Part shown: piece by piece, positions 59,414 to 64,000 of the stretch
Layout: each line of letters starts with the position of its first letter
Numbering within the stretch: position 1 is the stretch's first letter
From: Porphyrobacter sp. TH134
Lineage (GTDB): Bacteria; Pseudomonadota; Alphaproteobacteria; Sphingomonadales; Sphingomonadaceae
Assembly (NCBI RefSeq): GCF_002855495.1
Contig: NZ_PKRO01000015.1
Location: 1-64,000, forward strand
DNA: 64,000 nucleotides
Direction: 5' to 3'
The notes under the pieces: generated by a model
The model's input: only the letters and a program-made list of their open reading frames with translations
Database searches by the model: none
Told to the model about the DNA's origin: nothing
Translations under genes and position numbers: made by a program

Positions 59414-60538
59414 TCAGGCCTGCGCAATTATAATACTCGCGTTGACCGGTTGCGCAGTTGCGACGGTTTGAGCCGAGCCAAATCCGGCGGCGCGCAGCAT
59501 TGTGATGATCTCGGCGGGGCTGCGTGGGCGGCCCGATCCCATCGCCCACAGGTAGAGGCCGAAAAATGCCTCCCCCATCGGTTCGGCCCCCGGAATGCGG
59601 GCCATCGGCTCGGCAATCAGCAGGCGCGCGCCGGGGGCGAGGCTCTTGCGGATATTGGTGAGCAGGGCTTGAGCGGGCCCGTCATCGTGATCGTGCAGGA
59701 TGCGGATCAGCGAGACCATGTCGTAGCCTTGCGGAATGGAATCGTTGAAGAAATTGCCCGGATGCGCAGTGACCCGATCTGCACCCAGCGCTTCGCCAAG
59801 GATTGCCGCACCGGTGCGGGCCACCTCGGGCAGATCGAACAGGCCGAGCTGCAAATGCGGCCAGGCTGTGCCGATATGGCTGAGGAACGCGCCATGCCCG
59901 CCGCCCACATCCAGCAGCCGAGCGGCACGTTTGAACGACAGCGACGCCAGCACTTCGCCCGCCACAAAGTGCTGCGATGCGGCCATCAGCTGCGAATATT
60001 CGGCGGTTTGTTCGCCGCGCTCGCTCGCGCCGTGGAGCGCGCCGGCATAGGTCCAGAAGCGCGACAGGTCGGTCGCCTCGCGCCGGTCTGCGCGCAGCAG
60101 AGCAAGCGGATCGGCCAGGTCGGTATAGAGCAGCCGGTGATGGCGCACCATCGCTTGCACGCCGGGATTGGATGCGAAAACAGCACCTTGTTCTCCCAGC
60201 ATCCATTGCCCGGGCGCCGGTTCTTCAGACAGCATCAGCGGGCGCCCGGCTCGCAGGAGGGTCAGCGCCGCGTTATCGGACAGGCCAAGGCGCTGGGCGA
60301 TCACGGCTGGCGTGAGCGGGCCGTCCTTCAGGATATCGAACAGCTCGCCTTCAACATAGGCGCGCAGGATCTGCGAGTAGGTGAAGCCGGCCAGCAGATT
60401 GAACGCGGCATCCGCGCGGCTGCGGGCAATCCAGCGGATCAGTGGCAGGCGCGCGGCCCAGTGCTGGAACTGCGGGGACGCAAACACCCGGTTGCGACGC
60501 GCCACATAACCGATCCGGAAGGCGGCCCATGCGCTCAC
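59414..60538 (-). CDS. crtF: Hydroxyneurosporene/hydroxy-carotenoid O-methyltransferase
   Basis: 374 residues, SAM-dependent O-methyltransferase of the CrtF/acetylserotonin-methyltransferase type. An N-terminal winged-helix dimer domain (GPLTPAVIAQRLGLSDNAALTLLRAG) precedes the catalytic domain with LLDVGGGHGAFL (SAM site) and a catalytic His in IRILHDHDD. Methylates the 1-hydroxy group made by CrtC in spheroidene/spirilloxanthin-type pathways. GTG start without a clear ribosome site; a GTG 11 codons further in is possible. First gene of the superoperon to pufM. Confidence 0.92.
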   Translation of the reverse strand: MSAWAAFRIGYVARRNRVFASPQFQHWAARLPLIRWIARSRADAAFNLLAGFTYSQILRAYVEGELFDILKDGPLTPAVIAQRLGLSDNAALTLLRAGRPLMLSEEPAPGQWMLGEQGAVFASNPGVQAMVRHHRLLYTDLADPLALLRADRREATDLSRFWTYAGALHGASERGEQTAEYSQLMAASQHFVAGEVLASLSFKRAARLLDVGGGHGAFLSHIGTAWPHLQLGLFDLPEVARTGAAILGEALGADRVTAHPGNFFNDSIPQGYDMVSLIRILHDHDDGPAQALLTNIRKSLAPGARLLIAEPMARIPGAEPMGEAFFGLYLWAMGSGRPRSPAEIITMLRAAGFGSAQTVATAQPVNASIIIAQA

Positions 60539-60557
60539 GTAAAGAAAGTTTCACAGA

Positions 60558-60585
60558 CCATATGTCTAAACAATTGGACATATGG
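60558..60585. promoter_or_regulatory. Extended PpsR/CrtJ box between crtF and crtD
   Basis: TGTCTAAACAATTGGACA (60563-60580) is a perfect TGT-N12-ACA and lies within a longer inverted repeat CCATATGTC-N10-GACATATGG (60558-60585). It is the only clear signal in the 95-base divergent gap, so one site probably controls both carotenoid directions. No good -10 was fixed. Confidence 0.78.
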
Positions 60586-60633
60586 CCTCGTAAGGTCAAT
60601 GATAATCGCAAGAGACTGAGGGCAGGAGGACAG

Positions 60634-62214
60634 GTGGGCGCGCGAATCGCCGTGATCGGGGCAGGGATAGGCGGGCTGACCAGCGCCGCCTTGCTCGCCG
60701 CGCGCGGGGCGGACGTCACCGTGTTTGAAAAAGAGGCTTGGGTCGGCGGCAAGGCCCGGCGTGTCAGCGTTGACGGTGCCGAAATCGACGGTGGGCCGAC
60801 GGTCTTTACCTATCGCAGTGTCTTTGACGAGGTGTTCGCCGCCTGCGGGGCGCGGCTCGAAGACCATGTCACCGTCACCCGCGCCGAAGTGATCGCTCGC
60901 CACGCATGGGACGATAGCGGCCACCTTGATCTTTACGCCGACCGTGACCGCAGCATCGATGCCGTGGGCGCCTTTGCCGGCGCCGAGGCAGCGCGCGGCT
61001 ATCGCAGTTTCACCGCGGAAGCGCAGCGGATATTCGAGGTGCTGGAAGACCCGTTCCTGCGCGGCGACAAGGCTTCGACGCCGCTGCCGATGATCTGGCG
61101 GATCGGGCCGTGGCGGATGGGCGACATGCTCGCCATGCGCCCGTTCGACGGGATGTGGAAGGCGCTCGGCGGCCACTTCAAGGACGCCCGCTTGCAGCAA
61201 TTGTTCGGGCGGTATGCGACCTATTGCGGATCCTCGCCCTTTTCCGCCCCTGCCACCTTGATGCTGATCGCCCATGTCGAGGCGCGCGGGGTCTGGCTGA
61301 TCGAGGGCGGCATTCACGCGCTGGCGACAGCGATAGCGGGTCTTGCCGAGCAGCAGGGCGCGCGGGTGCGAACCCAGGCGCCGGTCGCTGAGGTGCTGAC
61401 CGCAAACGGGCGAACCAGCGGCGTCCGTTTGGCCAGCGGCGAGGTGTTCGCGGCCGATGCTGTCATCTGCAACGGCGATCCGGGGGCGCTAGCCACTGGA
61501 CGGTTCGGCGCGGCGGCCGCGGGCGCTGTGCCTGCGATCCCGCCCGCCAAACGCTCACTGTCAGCGCTGGTGTGGTATGCCCATGCCAGAACCAGCGGTT
61601 TTGACCTCACCCATCATAACGTCTTCTTCTCACGCGATTATGCGCGCGAGTTTCGTGAGATCGGCGCAGGCGCCACTCCGTCGGAACCCACCGTCTATGT
61701 CTGCGCCATCGACCGCGGTGCGCGCATCAACGATCCCGCGCCAGCCCAAGGCACGCGCGAACGCATCCAGATCATCGTCAACGCCCCCGCCAATGGAGAC
61801 GTTCACCACTATACGCCCGAGGAGAGAGCCCGATGCACACAAGCCATGATGGCCACGCTGACACGCTGCGGCTTGCAGCTGGAGGATCCGCAGCCGGAGC
61901 ACATGCCGCATCAGCTTATGACCCCGCAGGACTGGGAGGGGCTGTTCCCGGCCACGGGCGGCGCCCTTTATGGCAGAGCGTCGCACGGCTGGGCGGCCTC
62001 CTTCCAGCGGCAAGGGCCGACAACCCGCCTGCCTGGTCTTTATTGCACGGGCGGCGCGACCCATCCGGCGGCTGGGGTGCCCATGGCAGCCTTGTCCGGG
62101 CAGCTGGCCGCGCGGGTGATCGCACAGGGCCTCGCTTCGATGAAAACATCCCGGCTGGCGGTTACAGCTGGTGGTATGTCGATGCCATCAGCGACGACGG
62201 GCAGCACGGGCTGA
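60634..62214 (+). CDS. crtD: Hydroxyneurosporene desaturase (CrtI-type)
   Basis: 526 residues. FAD-dependent carotenoid 3,4-desaturase of the phytoene-desaturase family; dinucleotide motif IAVIGAGIGGLTSAALLAARGADVTVFE-like at the N-terminus and YCTGGATHPAAGVPMAALSG at the C-terminal FAD contact. GTG start at 60634 with AGGAGGA only 3 bases away; no better start in frame, because the ATG at 60563 region overlaps the operator. The last 20-odd residues after SGQLAARVIAQGL overlap crtC in another frame. Confidence 0.92.
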   Translation: MGARIAVIGAGIGGLTSAALLAARGADVTVFEKEAWVGGKARRVSVDGAEIDGGPTVFTYRSVFDEVFAACGARLEDHVTVTRAEVIARHAWDDSGHLDLYADRDRSIDAVGAFAGAEAARGYRSFTAEAQRIFEVLEDPFLRGDKASTPLPMIWRIGPWRMGDMLAMRPFDGMWKALGGHFKDARLQQLFGRYATYCGSSPFSAPATLMLIAHVEARGVWLIEGGIHALATAIAGLAEQQGARVRTQAPVAEVLTANGRTSGVRLASGEVFAADAVICNGDPGALATGRFGAAAAGAVPAIPPAKRSLSALVWYAHARTSGFDLTHHNVFFSRDYAREFREIGAGATPSEPTVYVCAIDRGARINDPAPAQGTRERIQIIVNAPANGDVHHYTPEERARCTQAMMATLTRCGLQLEDPQPEHMPHQLMTPQDWEGLFPATGGALYGRASHGWAASFQRQGPTTRLPGLYCTGGATHPAAGVPMAALSGQLAARVIAQGLASMKTSRLAVTAGGMSMPSATTGSTG

Positions 62215-63053
62215 CGATCATCGCGTTTTTGGGGAGCGTGTTTTCCCCTTACTACAAGAAATCCGGCCGCAGCGAGCCGCTGGCGCATTGTGCGCTGAAT
62301 GTCGCCCTCTACGGCCCCAATGCGCGCTGGACGATGACCGAACGCGGGGCGAGCGCGGTGGAGCGCGACGCCAGCAACCTCATCATCGGGCCAAGCGCGG
62401 TGCGCTGGGAGAATGACGCGCTCACCATCGATATCGTCGAAGGCGATACCCGGCTGTTTGTACCCTGGCAGCGCCGGGTGCGTGGGCGGGTGCGGGTCTA
62501 TCCCGAAGCGCTCAACCGCGTGGCCTTCGCGCTCGACGGGGGTGAAAACCATATCTGGCACTGCCTTGCGCCGCGCGCGCGGATTGAGGTGGAAATGGAC
62601 GAGCCCGGCATTTCGTGGAAGGGCAAGGCCTATCTCGATCACAACCGCGGGGCCGAGCCGCTGGAGACCGGGTTCAACACCTGGCACTGGTCGCGCGCGC
62701 ATCTGAACGAGGGCGCGCTGGTGTGTTACGAAGGCGAGCGCGGCGATGGCTCGCTGTTTGCCAGCGCCTTGCGGTTCGGGGCGGATGGCGCGCCCGAGCC
62801 GGTCGATCTGCCGCCCATCGCGCAATTGCCGCCGAGCAAGTGGCGGGTGGACCGCCGCACAAGATCGGACATTGGCGTCGCCGAAGTGCGCCGCACGTGG
62901 GAAGACACGCCCTTCTATGCCCGTTCCGAACTTGCCTCGCGGTTTGCGGGCGAGGAAGTGGTGGCGGTGCAGGAAAGTCTGGATATGCGGCGGTTTTCCT
63001 CGCCGCTGGTGCAGTTCATGCTGCCCTACCGGATGCCGCGCCGCAAAGGGTAG
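62043..63053 (+). CDS. crtC: Carotenoid 1,2-hydratase
   Basis: Hydrates the terminal 1,2 double bond of acyclic carotenoids; lipocalin-like CrtC fold with GYSWWYVDAISDDG, IIAFLGSVFSPYY, ISWKGKAYLDHNRG and the FNTWHWSRAH core. Homology begins at about 62130 (RFDENIPAGG), but there is no ATG, GTG or TTG near it in this frame. The nearest in-frame starts are TTG at 62043 (used here, 336 residues, no ribosome site) and ATG at 61833 (406 residues, with GAGGAG eight bases upstream but deep inside crtD). The identity is secure, the 5' end is not. It reads toward the convergent usher-like gene. Confidence 0.85.
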   Translation: MHGRRDPSGGWGAHGSLVRAAGRAGDRTGPRFDENIPAGGYSWWYVDAISDDGQHGLTIIAFLGSVFSPYYKKSGRSEPLAHCALNVALYGPNARWTMTERGASAVERDASNLIIGPSAVRWENDALTIDIVEGDTRLFVPWQRRVRGRVRVYPEALNRVAFALDGGENHIWHCLAPRARIEVEMDEPGISWKGKAYLDHNRGAEPLETGFNTWHWSRAHLNEGALVCYEGERGDGSLFASALRFGADGAPEPVDLPPIAQLPPSKWRVDRRTRSDIGVAEVRRTWEDTPFYARSELASRFAGEEVVAVQESLDMRRFSSPLVQFMLPYRMPRRKG

Positions 63054-63089
63054 CCGCGCGGCAGCGGCTTGCTGGACGGGCGCGGGGTT

Positions 63090-64000
63090 CTAGGCCGAAG
63101 GCGGGATCAACAAGCGCTCGGTCCGAACGGGCTGTTCGCGGGACAGGGCAAGGGGGGCGGAACTTTGCCCTGCTGCGGCAACCTGCCATGCGCCAAAGGC
63201 CAGCCCATCGAACAGCGCGTAGCCATCGAAATCCGTCACCGCGCGTGCGGCCTCGCGGCCCGCGCTGTCACGCAGCACCACCATCATGCCGGAACGCGGC
63301 GTGCGCTGATCGCCTGCCACCAGCACCACCTGTACTTCGATGCTGCCAGTGGGGCGCAGGGCGACGGGGACATGGCGGATTTCGCCGGGGCGCAGGGCGA
63401 GGCGATCGCCGGTGCGGGCGGGGCGCAGCGTGAAGTCAGTGAGGCTGGACATCTGGGTTTCGATATCCACGTCCGGCCCCGGCGCGATCCCGCCGATCAG
63501 CACTGTCCCGTCCGCAGCCGTTTCCTCGCGCCGCAGCGCGGCACCGACGATGAAGCGCCCGCCTTCAACACCCTGTTCGCCCACGCCGCGCAACCCGTCG
63601 CCGTCGTCATCGACGAACATCTCGGCCATGATCGCGCCGCTGCGGGCGATCCCGGCGGGTGCGGTGCGCCAGCGATCTTGGCCGCGGAAAAGGCCGAGCG
63701 TCAGGCCGATGCCCGCGCGCCAGCCAGCCCCTTCGCGCCCTGCCGAGGCGCTGAGACCGAGCGGACCGAACTGGCGGGCGAATGTCACACCGCCGCCGAA
63801 TTTGCCGCTGTCGGCCTGCCAATCGAGATCGAACGCCAAGTTGCCTGCGCCCAGACGCCGCGCCGCGCTGAAGTTCGCGCCGTCGATCCGCCAGCCGCTG
63901 CGGTCCGAAGCGGTAACGCCGCTGCGCAGCCGCCATTCGCCGCGCCGCGCCGTCACGCCCAGCGCTGCGGTGCCTTGCCACGCAGTGCTGCCTTCCTGCA
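63090..64000 (-). CDS. C-terminal part of an outer membrane beta-barrel/usher-like protein (partial)
   Basis: At least 303 residues; the frame is open to the window edge, so the N-terminus is missing. The visible part starts with alternating strands typical of an outer-membrane barrel (WRLRSGVTASDRSGWRIDG ... GLGLTLGLF-like), then a domain GAIMAEMFVDDDGDGLRGVGEQGVEGG, resembling SdrD-B/carboxypeptidase-regulatory repeats with an acidic Ca-binding-like loop, and a last beta domain (VVLRDSAGREAARAVTDFDGYALFDGL). This order is reminiscent of ushers of alternate-chaperone fimbriae; the assignment is tentative. It is convergent with crtC and marks the end of the photosynthesis cluster. Confidence 0.6.
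   Translation of the reverse strand, partial: QEGSTAWQGTAALGVTARRGEWRLRSGVTASDRSGWRIDGANFSAARRLGAGNLAFDLDWQADSGKFGGGVTFARQFGPLGLSASAGREGAGWRAGIGLTLGLFRGQDRWRTAPAGIARSGAIMAEMFVDDDGDGLRGVGEQGVEGGRFIVGAALRREETAADGTVLIGGIAPGPDVDIETQMSSLTDFTLRPARTGDRLALRPGEIRHVPVALRPTGSIEVQVVLVAGDQRTPRSGMMVVLRDSAGREAARAVTDFDGYALFDGLAFGAWQVAAAGQSSAPLALSREQPVRTERLLIPPSA

Overview
The window is GC-rich DNA from an alphaproteobacterium. Its core is an almost complete photosynthesis gene cluster (PGC) of the kind carried by aerobic anoxygenic phototrophs of the Sphingomonadales (Erythrobacter/Porphyrobacter-like). Three things point that way: only the O2-dependent ring cyclase acsF is present, pufC and the peripheral antenna puc genes are absent, and the gene order (bchFNBHLM-lhaA-puhABC-orf-acsF-puhE-hemA; crtF-bchCXYZ-pufBALM) is typical of that group. 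TonB receptors, LacI regulators and 'tryptophan halogenase' genes grouped around starch genes are also a sphingomonad/caulobacterial habit. The genus assignment is inference. No tRNA, rRNA or CRISPR array was seen.

Layout. (1) 1-220: probable end of an insertion sequence abutting the 3' remnant of a truncated gene. (2) 237-4521 (minus): type I secretion-like operon abc-hlyD-tolC, whose ABC protein has lost essentially every ATPase motif. (3) 4784-10014 (plus): tight four-gene operon (SelD-associated-type flavoprotein, VTT/DedA-disulfide reductase fusion, CNT-type transporter, CDP-alcohol phosphatidyltransferase), followed by a convergent DUF1499 membrane protein and a lipoprotein cytochrome c. 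(4) 11678-28769: maltodextrin/starch locus. It has a TonB-dependent receptor, two flavin-dependent halogenase paralogues, a DUF6445 protein, a LacI regulator, three GH13 enzymes, a GPH-type sugar transporter and a GH97 enzyme, in divergent operons that share a TGCAAA/TTTGCA palindrome. A parS-like site lies at 17321-17336. (5) 28782-63053: the PGC. (6) 63090-64000: C-terminal part of an outer-membrane/usher-like protein running off the window.

How the PGC works. A 14-gene minus-strand operon (bchF to hemA, 44492-28858, ending in a terminator at 28782-28812) makes 5-aminolevulinate, chelates Mg, methylates and cyclises the ring, reduces ring D with dark-operative BchLNB, and builds reaction-centre H and its assembly factors. 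A second minus-strand superoperon (crtF-bchCXYZ-pufBALM, 60538-51837, terminator 51752-51788) finishes the bacteriochlorin ring and makes LH1 and reaction-centre L and M. Plus-strand units carry the regulators ppaA and ppsR, the tail-attaching genes bchG and bchP with a PucC-like carrier and tspO, and the carotenoid genes crtD and crtC. Four TGT-N12-ACA/ACG palindromes (PpsR/CrtJ boxes) sit in front of bchF/ppaA, bchG, bchC and crtF/crtD, two of them overlapping consensus -35 hexamers. The cluster encodes its own redox/light regulators.

Not present here: bchI, bchD, bchO, crtA, crtB, crtI, crtE and pufC. Both flanks of the PGC are unrelated genes, so these must lie elsewhere or be missing. 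A lipid-anchored cytochrome c at 11029 is a candidate electron donor to the reaction centre.
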